This document shows positions 21,091 to 30,898 of a stretch of DNA of 64,000 nucleotides, one piece after another. Position 1 is the first letter of the stretch. Each line of letters begins with the position of its first letter. The stretch covers positions 62,001 to 126,000 of the forward strand of contig CAJQUN010000449.1 in assembly GCA_907163345.1 (NCBI GenBank). Reading direction: 5' to 3'. The translations under genes were made by a program, and so were the position numbers. The stretch is from Haberlea rhodopensis. Its lineage: Eukaryota > Streptophyta > Magnoliopsida > Lamiales > Gesneriaceae. The notes under the pieces were generated by a model. The model was not told the origin of the DNA, did not search any database, and saw nothing but the letters and a program-made list of their open reading frames with translations.

Positions 21091-21344
21091 TTAGTGGTAT
21101 CAGAGCAGTGGTTGCTCATTGGGGCTGTTAAGGGCCTAGGAAGTTATTGATAGCACATATTTATGCATGATGGCATTAATGTTGTATGACATAACACATT
21201 GTTTATGTGCTCTTATGATATGAAAAGTGGTATTGCTAACCATTGTGGTTGCAGGAATCGTGTGGAACACGATAGGATGACATTTATGGGGATGTCTGGC
21301 ACTCCGTGTGTTATGTGCCAAGGAAGCTGGTTTTAAGAAAATCA
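21091..21344 (+). other. LARD primer site and start of the interior
   Basis: TGGTATCAGAGCAGTGG (21095-21111) is an intact initiator tRNA-Met primer site. The following stretch already contains perfect inverted repeats: AACCA-TTG-TGGTT near 21238, ATCGTGT-GGA-ACACGAT near 21257 and TGGCAC/GTGCCA near 21296-21320. No coding sequence seen. Confidence 0.8.
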
Positions 21345-21830
21345 GATAAAGGGATATTTCCGAGGTAACATGTATTTTACGTTGTCTTGTTGACACATGA
21401 TGAATGCAAAGTGGTGCATTGAGGTTATGATATATGTTATTGTGCATTGTTTTTGCATATCATGTCTTGAGTCAAAGTTATCTTAGTAAGGATTTTAATG
21501 GCTTATGCTAAAGTCCATATGAAGCGATGAAGAGTCCCGCTTATATGGAGTAGCAACGCTAAAGTCCATTGGAAGCGATGAAGAGTTCCGCTTACATGGA
21601 GTAGCAACGCTAAAGTCCAGTGGAAGCGAGGAAGAATTCCGCTTTCCTGGAGTAGCAAGAAGCATTAAAATGTACTAATGATAAGGGCTCAGGATGAAAT
21701 AAGGATTTAAAGAAGGATATCATGACATTTATTTGTGAAACCATACATTCTCATAATGTGTTTTTATTATGAATTGAATGTGGATGCATAGCGTATATGG
21801 CTATTGTTGTTAACCCTGATGGTTGCAGGT
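21345..21830 (+). repeat. Segment of Tekay LTR inside the LARD
   Basis: It matches the reverse complement of the Tekay LTR at about 28915-29250: TAACATGT, a TGTTGACACATGATGAATGCAAAGT-type stretch, TTATCTTAGTAAGGATTTTAAT, the GCTA...TAGC palindrome, AAGCATTAAAATGTACTAATGATAAGGGC and CATGACATTTATTTGTGAAACC. Here the palindrome is tripled (21507-21554, 21558-21605, 21609-21656). Each copy nests GCTA/TAGC, TCCAT/ATGGA and AAGCG/CGCTT stems (the third copy is imperfect in the outer stem). Confidence 0.8.
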
Positions 21831-21849
21831 TACAGGAAATATGGAGTAT

Positions 21850-22180
21850 AAAAAGGAATGATGATTATACATTCCAGGAGTCCTGCTTATGACAGTGAGA
21901 ATTTTTATACTTATGCTTGACCGCTAAAAATGTGGAGCGGGCGGGGATGCTCGCTTGCACATGGAGGCGGGGTATTCCATACGAAGCGAGGATGATATAC
22001 CGCTTGTATGAAGAAGCTTATGCTTGTACCGCTAAAAATGTGGAGCGGGCGGGGATGCTCGCTTGCACATGGAGGCGGGGTATGCCATACGAAGCGAGGA
22101 TGAGATACCGCTTGTATGAAGAAGCGAGGATGAGATGCCGCTTGTTAGGATGATGATTCATTCCTTTGTGATGACACGGA
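21850..22180 (+). repeat. Duplicated CCGCT/AGCGG and AAGCG/CGCTT hairpin block
   Basis: A block of about 107 bp (from about 21917 and again from about 22024) contains CCGCT-AAAAATGTGG-AGCGG, ATGGA/TCCAT, and CATAC-G-AAGCG paired with CGCTT-GTATG. A further AAGCG/CGCTT hairpin follows at about 22122-22143. The first elements also occur in the G LTR at 10600-10640, so this block is again LTR-derived. Confidence 0.8.
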
Positions 22181-22600
22181 TGATAGCGGTGATGTGTCCC
22201 GCTGTGTCGATTTATATTCATTTCTCTATGAGGACACGGTTTATAGCGATGGTTCATTCCGCTATATCTATTGGCGATGGTTCATTCCGCCAGGTGTATT
22301 TATAGCGACGGTTCATTCCGCTATATTGATTGGCGATGGTTCATTCCGCCAGGTGTATTTATAGCGATGGTTCATTCCGCTATATTGATTGGCGATGGTT
22401 CATTCCGCCAGGTGTATTGATAGCGATGCCTCTTTCCGCTACTTTGTGGACGATGATTCATGCTCAGGGTATAGCGAGGTTTCATGCCACTTATTATATG
22501 ATGAGGTGTCATGCCGTCGATTCTATAGCGAGGGATTTTGCCGCTATGTACTCAGCACAGGATTTTTGCCGCCTTCGAGCGATGAGTGCTGATTACGCAC
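22181..22600 (+). repeat. Alternating TATAGCG and TGGCG hairpins, 59-bp period
   Basis: TATAGCG/CGCTATA hairpins (22242-22266, 22301-22325, 22360-22384) alternate with TGGCG/CGCCA hairpins (22272-22292, 22331-22351, 22390-22410). Every loop is ATGGTTCATTC or ACGGTTCATTC. Degenerate members continue to about 22546, where ATAGCG/CGCTAT recurs around an unrelated loop. The two hairpin types share the loop but differ in both arms. Confidence 0.9.
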
Positions 22601-25104
22601 TATTATTGTGCGACGGAGACAGGTATGACGCTATATCACTAGCGATGAGGTATGAGATATTGCTATTTTATTTGCTTTATTGTAGCTGGCATGCATTGAT
22701 ATACATGTTTTATTATGCCTATTTTACTAGCATGTTAGTGGATGACATACGCTGATGTACATGTATCGTCACTAGTTGGCAATGTTTTAGATGCCATGAG
22801 TTGGCATGTGTCGTCACGGGATGACGATGACGATGGTGTAGGAGATGTCTTATTAGACATGCATCATCGTTACGATGATCGATGCGTTGAGTATACGTAT
22901 TCAGTGGTATGCCTTGGGTGCCAGTACCGAGCACAAGGTGGTGTGTGCGACACCGATGGACGTGACCCTTATACCGAGCGGGTTGCTCGAGGAATGGTTA
23001 GATGCGCTGTACATGTGATTGTACCGCAGCTTACGATTGGGGGATCATTTTACGAGTGGTGATACCCTTGAGGTATGCTCGTTGGAATGGCCTTTGGCCA
23101 TGTGATTTGACGACAGGAGTAATCATGGAGGAAAGTACTCGCTTTCTGTCGATGTGACATGTGGTGGACATGGTCACACCACCCTTGAGGGTGTAGGATG
23201 GGTCCTAAGGGAGTAGGATCAGGTTATGTTAAGTACATAGGGACATTGGAGTGTCCACGGTGTATCGGCATTGAGGAATGTTGGATAAAGACCCACTACT
23301 CTATTGAGTTTTTCTCCCATAGTATGTTATACCATGTGGAAACGTCCGTCTTATTGGTAGGTTTGAGGTAAACCTAAAGAGGCAGAGACTAGGTTATCTG
23401 CCGCGTGTGTGTAGCACCATGATGGGCTTGCTAGAGCCGTTACACTGCTCGTTGGAACCAAGTTTGGCAAATCGTAAGGTGATACGATGTGGATTGTGGT
23501 GGACTCTAGTAGTCACCATGTCATTGAGGTTAAGGTTGTTCATGCCTCGCTGAAACGTGTATACGTTTATGTTTAATCTTGGAGACTTGTCTGGGACAGC
23601 TCAGGATGTTGGAGTACCAACAAGAGAGTCATCAGGTTGTTATTGACTCAATCTAAAGGAACCCGTGTATTGGGATACAATGGGTGTTATTGTATCCAGT
23701 TTTTCCGAACGATGGTTCGAGACTTGTGGATCTCGAGTTCGATGGCACTTCCCTTGCGAGGAAGGAGGTAGTATTATACCTATTTGGGAATCTTTGAAAG
23801 ATTCGGTAAGTTGGTACAAGTGGTGTTGATTTTGGGAATCACACCGTGTATTGTTAATCGTCGATTTTCATCCTCCACTGAGTAAGGAATGACTCAGAAT
23901 TGACGGTTGTGTTTGGGGCTTAGGGATATGTGGTAGATACCCGAGCCGAGTGCATTGAGTATGCATGCGACATCAGTGCTTAGGCAGGTATACCGGTGAG
24001 TATACGGATGCCAGTTATTGATTTCCTCTCTGTTAAGCATAGAGTTATGCTATTTTTGGATGGTTAAATCTCTGATGAGAGATATGGAACACCTTGAGAT
24101 TGGGAATCTCCATGGCACGATGATTGAGGGATAATCGTGAAGTTAGTTGACTCCCTTGAGGAGGGATTTTCTTGTGAGGGTTAAGGTATTCCCCTTGCTA
24201 GTGTTTTCTTTCGAGTTATGCGACAGCCTTCCCAAGTTTGGATTGTTAAATCCGAGGATTTTCAAGGGATGGCAGGATTTCGGATTGGTTGAGTGTCGCT
24301 GACGACACAAGCGTTGAGGATGCAATGGGTTTATTGCATGCCCCTTAAGAACTTTAAACTCTGCGGAGTCTCGGTTGTTATTTATGATCAGGACGTGATT
24401 CTTGGAACATTCGTAGGTGGACATCTTGTGAGATGTCTTTTGTTTTAATTTGTGGCCGTGAGTTGCCCAAATTAGGTTGCAATGAGGCGACTACTCCTTC
24501 GATGGAGGAAGTTTGAAGTGGAAACCAGGTTTGATATGTGTACACCGTGGTTGTACTAGTGTTTCCTTCGTAACGATGTATGTTAGACATCGTAAGTCAT
24601 AGTAAAATATCATTGGATGATATCTACGATAGAATCAAGAGCGATTCGAATCCTTGCAGTTTCAGTTGACTAACTGCTTTTGGACTGTTAGCGTTGAGTT
24701 GTGCTGACGCTCTTTGACGTTATGATGGATTTGGAAGTCTATTCCACTCCAGAGTTTGACACGAGGTCAACGTTCTTACGGTTGAGGTGTCATTCAGGAT
24801 GTGTTCGTACTGTTGTATTAGAAACGAAGGATGACTGTCTGATCTACAGTCGTAAGTATCAGTTGTTTCGCAGTCATGAGGGACTGACTTTTGGGATGAC
24901 CCGCATCGAGGTACGTTTTACCTCTTGGGTGATATGTTGGTTTTGGTATGTCGCTCTGTTTCAGAGTTAGATGAGAGGTAAGTATCCTCGCGTTTATTAA
25001 TACGATTCTGATATGGTCAGGAATCGAGGTTATGGCTTCATGTTGTTGTGTAGCCTGGGTGTTACGTGATACACCAGTGCTAATTTCGAGGACGAAATTC
25101 TTTT
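22601..25104 (+). other. Train of diverse perfect short hairpins in the LARD interior
   Basis: There is no reading frame of note and no tandem repetition, but closely spaced perfect inverted repeats follow one another. Examples (stem/stem, position): TCGTCA/TGACGA 22811-22827; ATCATCGT/ACGATGAT 22863-22879; TAGGTTT/AAACCTA 23358-23376; GGCAGA/TCTGCC 23381-23402; GGATACAAT/ATTGTATCC 23673-23697; GAATCTTT/AAAGATTC 23788-23804; GTGTCG/CGACAC 24293-24308; ATGCAAT/ATTGCAT 24320-24339; GACATCT/AGATGTC 24420-24437; ACGATGT/ACATCGT 24573-24593; ATATCAT/ATGATAT 24607-24623; GAGGTA/TACCTC 24908-24924; AATTTCG/CGAAATT 25082-25099. Many 5-bp stems fill the gaps. Either a structured non-coding RNA or a DNA with many small cruciforms is possible; function unknown. 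Confidence 0.7.
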
Positions 25105-25116
25105 AGTGGGGGATAT
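25082..25116 (+). other. Pre-PPT hairpin and polypurine tract of the LARD
   Basis: AATTTCGAGGACGAAATT (25082-25099) is followed by TAGTGGGGGATAT up to the LTR start at 25117. In Tekay copies the same spot reads GATTTCGAGGACGAAATC. Both arms of the stem changed together. Confidence 0.85.
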
Positions 25117-27729
25117 TGTGATGACCAGGGATTATAGGTGTTAATCCCGGAGTATTAATAATCCCTAAAGTGGTTTTACGTGGCGATTTGGGATTTAATC
25201 GAGGTGTTGGGCCTTCTGGGCTCGTTTATTTGGGCAGTTGGGATCGTTGGATCCAGAGGTTGAGATTGTATTCACATTACGGTGTAAAACCTAAGAGTTG
25301 GGTTTTTGATGTGTCTCGGAATCTCGGGTGCTATGTGAGCACCGGTAGAGGATTTTGGAGTTAGAGAGAGAGTTTTTGAAAACAGATGATTTTTAAGGAA
25401 TCATGATGTATTTGTGGGGCTATTAATTTTTCGGGGTATTTTTGCTATAAATACCAATTAAACCCAAAATTTGTCATAAATTTCATTTCAGCCCCCAACT
25501 CCTCCTCTCTCCCGCGCGCGACCCCTTTCCCGATCTCCCCTGCCTCCGCGCGCAAAAGCGGTGCGCCCGCCGCCGTCCGGCCGCCGCTCGCCGCGTGCGA
25601 CCTATCACCGTCTTCGTCTCGACGAGGCGCTTCTTTCCCCTCCATCAATTCGAGGTTTCGTCGCGTCCTGGAGTCGAATTTGGCAGAAAGGCGTCGATCC
25701 CCAAAAGTTAGGGTTCATCGATTTTGAACGATTTTGCTTCCGATTTTCGTTGGGTAATCTCCCTTACCCCTTGTTCGTCTTTTTCGTGTATTTCCATGCC
25801 TTTATTGTGATTTTTTGGTTCGAATTTCTGTTCGAATTTTAGGGCTTGGATTTCGAAATTTGGGGGTTTTTGGCAGGGGTATTATTTCGTGCAATTGATC
25901 GATTATTGCATGTTTTAAGAGTATTATGATGCTTGATTGAGATCGAATTGAGAAGCTTTGGTTCGAATTTGAAGAATTTTAAGAGTTGGGATTTAAAGGC
26001 TTGTTTGGGTTTCGAATTTTAGGGATTTGGATTTCAAATTTGGGGGTTTGGCATGTGGGATGATTATTCATGCTATGGATTGATTAATTGACATTTTAGA
26101 TGAATTATGGTATTTTATTGGGTTCGAAATTGTGAGATTAAGGTTCGATTTTGTAGGGCATTCTTGAACAAATTTCGATTGTCTCATTTATTTCCTTCCC
26201 TGCATGTACCCTGCCCCGGGTCTTTTAAGAGGATAATTGTCGTGTATTGACAATGTTGTGAGGGATATGGGTGTGCTTGAGCATAGGTTACATGTTCGTA
26301 AATAATGGTGAATTGTTTATCGTGTTAGCACATCATTCCTCGGGGCATGGAACTCGAGCAAGGCTTGGCTCGGACTTCGGAGATTTAAGGTACGTGCGAC
26401 GTACGAGCATTACTATATATATGTGAAATGCATAAGGTGTTTTTGATTGCATTGAATGTTTTGCGTATGGTTATACATATATGTTGATATAGCCAAGGAA
26501 CGACCCAAATCTTGATATCGCCGCTTGTAGCGTGCGTGACACTAGAGTAGGATGACTCTTACATGATATATGGGTTACTGGGTTTATATGACTATATTAT
26601 GAGACATTTGAGATGTCTAGGTTTGTAGAATCATGCATTCTTCGTAAGACATTTGAGATGTCTAGGTTCGTAGAATCGTGTATTCATTATGAGACATTTG
26701 AGATGTCTAGGTTCATAGACTCATGTTTTCATTATAAGACATATGAGATGTCTAAGTATAATGGAAAGCAAGGTTATGAAATCAATATTTGATATTGATA
26801 TATCTATTTTTGCATGTATATGAACTTGGAATCATTCATTCTTGATATTTGAGAATCAGGCATGCGATGTGTAAATCAATGTGTTGATTTACTGATTTAT
26901 GAGATTTGATGAGTTTGATGTTGTGAGAACAGGGACAGTACACGGAATCCCGGATGAGGATGTTGCCATCCAGGGAGTATCATTTAAATTCATTAGCATT
27001 TACCTTTGTTGTAAATTATGAATTTCATTATTATGATTATGGGATTTTGTGTATTGGTATGCTCACCCCGTTGGGGGCTGTCTCTGTTGGGACAGGTGGA
27101 CAGGTACATCGATGGCTATGGAGCTGAGCTCGAGCTGTTGATTTGAGGTACTCCCAGGATCGTGGTACCAGGGCTTGATGGAGCACGGTATCGTATAGAG
27201 TACCTATATATACACCTGAGGATTTATACATATTCATGATGCTCGCATGTGAGCACGATTATACTTGTATATGGATTGTATATAAAGGCATGAGCCTTTC
27301 TCTCTTTCATTTAAGGTTGCATGCAATTAGGTTGAATTGCTAGAATGATATGAGAGTCATTGGTGTATTATGTGGGTGTTGGAACCCACTTTTGTTGACA
27401 TATGTGTGGTGTCTTCCCTGGCTGGGAATCTACTTGTATTACTGCTTTCTGTTGAGTATTATGTGTTCCCTGGCCGGGAATTTTGTTATGTGTTGTACTC
27501 TGTTTTGGGATAGCTCTATTTATGGGGAGACTCTGCCCAAATTTTTGTAAAAGTTTACAATGTGAAAAGTGGCACCAAGGGGTTGGTAAAGGGCAAACAT
27601 ATGAGTCTTTTATTGACAGGCAATGATTAAGTATCATCAGAGCTTCCCGATTGACATTTTATAGAAAGCATGTACCACACATAGTGGTTAATACACTAAT
27701 CAAGGTTTTAAGGGCTTGGGGTCCTTACA
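25117..27729 (+). mobile_element. LARD 3' LTR
   Basis: Same length and, as far as I can see, same sequence as 18478-21090 (constant offset of 6639 bp for all landmarks). It is followed by the target duplication GTTCC and then by Tekay gag sequence continuing from 18477. Confidence 0.96.
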
Positions 27730-28279
27730 GTTCCTCATCTTGGCATGGCTGCTGACAGCAATATGTGGTACATATCTCAGCAGTGAGGAATACTGCATAG
27801 CGTAGTCTGCTACTGACATGCTACCCTGCTTCAAACTGTTGAACTCATCCTCCTTTAATTGTCTGGCAGCTGCAGAGAAATACCGGTTAAGGAACCGGGT
27901 CCGGAATACAGTCCAGTCAACTGCCATACCTAGAGCTCTCAGCTCTATCACGGTGGTCTTCCACCACATAGCAGGCTTCTTAGCCATCTGAAACTCGGCT
28001 AACCTGAGCCATGCCGTGCGTGCACAGGGCGCAGTCACAAGTATCTGCTCTATACGTTCCAACCACTCCTCAACTACTTCACCAGACTCAATTCCCTCAA
28101 ACATGGGCGGATGGAAACTCAGACTGCTTCAAACTGAGCTCCCCTGGCAGTAACATCTGTACGCTGGGCTCCACGCCCATAGCAGGTGGTGGTAAAGGAT
28201 TCAGCTGAGCGATACTGGCATTCCTACTGTCCATATCTCCTACCTCCTCATTGGGGTTCCCCGGGTTAATCTCAGCCAT
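27730..28279 (-). pseudogene. Tekay gag N-terminal part (right of the LARD)
   Basis: ATG at 28279-28277 gives MAEINPGNPNEEVGD, as in the complete copy at 35441. Near 28121 two bases are missing relative to the complete copy (the KQFLSF stretch), shifting the frame. Downstream FEGIESGEVVEEWLERIEQ... reads through to MRN, where the LARD interrupts. The frameshift plus the insertion make this gag non-functional. Confidence 0.92.
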
Positions 28280-28497
28280 GCTGTAACACAAAAGTTAACA
28301 ACAATACAAAAAGCAGTTCATAATATAAGTCGTTAGATAACAAGAGTAAAATATTCAAAGCATGTTAGTATAACACTTATACAACAATATGCATCACATG
28401 CATAACATGCCCAACAATGAATACCTAGCCAACTTGTCTCTAAAGGCTACGCTTCACTCTTCCCTGGTTATCTAACCACTGCTCTGATACCACTAAA
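28280..28497 (-). other. Tekay leader and primer-binding site (minus strand)
   Basis: The plus strand shows CTCTGATACCACTAAA just before 28498; its complement TTTAGTGGTATCAGAGC is the initiator tRNA-Met primer site next to the LTR end. The A/T-rich leader has no coding sequence and ends at the gag ATG after TTACAGC. Confidence 0.85.
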
Positions 28498-30862
28498 TGT
28501 GAGACCCCGTTATCACATCAAGACATTAAGGTGCAATTTAGAGAACTAAACATTCATGTGAATAAATCAGAGTAACATGCCGTATTGATTTATCTGAGCT
28601 TTAGAGATTACAGTACCAAAATGTTTCAAAAGGAAGACACAATTCCTACAAAGGTACTACATTATACTCTTACTCTACTCAGTAGAAGCTATACAAAAAT
28701 TTTCTCTAACATGCTAATCCTGTAGCACTCCTTACAGCTCAGCATATCAACCCGACCCTGGTTCTCGACAAAAAGCACCTACAAAACAACCCCCAACACA
28801 TGAGCATAACACAATTCATATTCAACATAATATGAAAGTAAGGCATAATGCAAATCTTAAACACAAGCCCTTCCTGTATTTTCAGCATTTATAACGCCCA
28901 TTGGTTGTCCCTGTACCATAATTCATAATAAAAACACATTATAAGAATATATGGTTTCATAAATAAATGTCATGACATCCTTCCTCCTTAAATCCTTATT
29001 TCAATCCTGAGCCCTTATCATTAGTACATTTTAATGCTTCTTGCTACTCCATGTAAGCGGAATTCTTCCTCGCTTCCAATGGACCTTAGCGTAAGCAATT
29101 AAAATCCTTACTAAGATAACCTTGACTCGTGAAATACACCTCTTATATTTCACAACATACATATGCAAAAACAATGCATAATAACATGTATCATAACCTT
29201 AATGCACCACATTGCATTCATCATGCGTCAAAAAGACAAACATAAAGCACATGTTACCGTTGGGATGCCCGTACGTCGCTTACGTACCTTTCCAAAAGAT
29301 AGAGGAGTCAATCGACTTTATCTCCTCGGTTGTGATGGCACCTGGGATGGTTCTACATAGCCACACAACACAATATTAGGCACCTCATAACATTCCATTA
29401 TCAAAACTTTAACAAAAATATATCAATTTAAATTTTTCAACATTCTGGGTCTCTCGATCGATCGGCCCCTTTTCCCGATCGATCGAGAAGACGCCTAAAA
29501 TCAGAACCAAGATTCTGCCTCGCTCGATCGATCGAGAAGAAATGTCGATCGATCGAGATGCCCTGTTCGAGAAATACTAACCCAGAATTCTCGAACACCT
29601 ATATTCATACCCTTCGATCTAGCATAAAACATACACCACATGTTTGAACAATTATGCTAGCAATTACAATACACTACTCCTAGTGTATTCATACCAAATT
29701 TACACCCTAAGCATAAGCCTACATGTAAAAACGTCGATCATTTAAAAAAGTACTGGATCAACTTTTCTGGAAACAGGGTAACATATTCATTTCCAGATTT
29801 CTTGAGCACCTCACTTCATGCTATTAAACCTATCACATATAGCATAAAGAAAGCTCGAACAAACATGCCATGGGCTTCACAAAACTACCATGCATATTTT
29901 CACATCAAAGTTTTACCAAAACCTAAGCTTGACGTGTATGCTAATACCTTCATAAAAACACTCCCCACACATATATTTCCAGAAAACAGGGCACTTGAAC
30001 CTTGCCCAGAATTTTCGAACACTACCTTTCACATGATTAAATCCTTCACATAATACATGCAACATGCTCAAGGAAATATACTGGTACCTTCAACAAGCTA
30101 CCATACACGAAATCACATCGAAGGTTCGACCAAAACCTAAGTTAGCATGCTTCAAATATTCATGGTAAAACCCTTCTTAACATGAAAAACAGAGTATTAC
30201 CCTGCTCGGATGTTCGAGGAACCCTTTTCTCTACTACAAATCTAGCACATAAAGCATGCAAGTTTCTTAACTAAACATGCTAAGGGCTTCACAAACATCA
30301 CATAAAGGTATTCATAACAAGATAACATCATACCCTAAACTAGCATGCCAAATCTGCTACAAAGAACAAGCATGCCAGGAAACTGAAAACGGGGAAAAAA
30401 TGTGACTCCTCACCACTTTTGCCCTTCGATTTTCTATATGAAAAGAAGAATGAAACCCGATCACTTTTCTCCTGGAACTCGACCAAGTTGCAGAGAGATG
30501 AAGGGAAAAAGAAGGGAGCTTTTTGGAAGAGGCAAGATGAAAATATCTTCAAGTAAAGTTGCTTGCTTAGTCATCTGCTTTCCCAGAAAAACAGGGGAGG
30601 GGCGTGGGTTAAGTCAAGTGGGGGTGGGGTGGTTGCATGTAGGGTGGTTTTGGGGTGTTTAATTGTGTCCCGGTATCTTTCCTTGATATTTTATTATTTT
30701 ACCACATCATCACAACAATTAAAAACACCTAACATGCTCCCTAAACCACATCCTCAAAATAAATAAATCACTCCCACATAAAATACGCCTTTAGCACATA
30801 GGCTCACAATTAACAACCTTTAATTGTATGCTTACCCACATAATCATTTCGGGGATATCACA
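28498..30862 (-). mobile_element. Tekay LTR (type D), left copy
   Basis: It is 2365 bp. On the minus strand it starts TGTGATATCCCCG (30862) and ends GGGTCTCACA (28498). It contains GATC palindromes (29454-29563), GTACGTCGCTTACGTAC (29271-29287), a nested palindrome GCTA-TCCAT-AAGCG/CGCTT-ATGGA-TAGC (about 29040-29095), and GGTTGTCCCTGT (28913-28924) facing ACAAAACAACC (28781-28791). It serves as 3' LTR for the complete interior on its right and 5' LTR for the partial interior on its left. Confidence 0.93.
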
Positions 30863-30898
30863 ATACTCCCCTACTTATAAGATTTCGTCCCCGAAATC
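30863..30898 (-). other. Polypurine tract and pre-PPT hairpin (Tekay)
   Basis: On the minus strand GATTTCGGGGACGAAATC (30898-30881), the stop TAA, then GTAGGGGAGTAT up to the LTR. The loop is GGGA here against AGGA elsewhere; the stem is intact. Confidence 0.85.

Larger units (their letters stand above)
18478..27729 (+). mobile_element. Young non-coding LARD-type retrotransposon
   Basis: Two LTRs of exactly 2613 bp (18478-21090 and 25117-27729), in which I saw no difference, flank a 4026-bp interior. The 5-bp target duplication GTTCC (18473-18477 and 27730-27734) is perfect. The primer site TGGTATCAGAGCAG and a PPT-like AGTGGGGGATAT are intact, so it is a finished reverse-transcription product. 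The interior encodes no Gag, protease, RT or integrase; its largest open frames fall over hairpin repeats. The end motif AATTTCGAGGACGAAATT before the PPT matches the Tekay motif GATTTCGAGGACGAAATC, and the LTR shares the Tekay LTR architecture, so a Tekay element probably supplies the proteins. A second, diverged copy of its LTR begins at 63404. Confidence 0.93.

Noticed and set aside
21095..21111. tRNA gene fragment
   Set aside because: TGGTATCAGAGC next to an LTR is the primer-binding site complementary to initiator tRNA-Met, with no cloverleaf around it.
22330..22755. 141-codon open frame in the LARD interior as a possible protein gene
   Set aside because: It spans the alternating hairpin repeats, has no recognisable domain, and overlapping frames are equally open.
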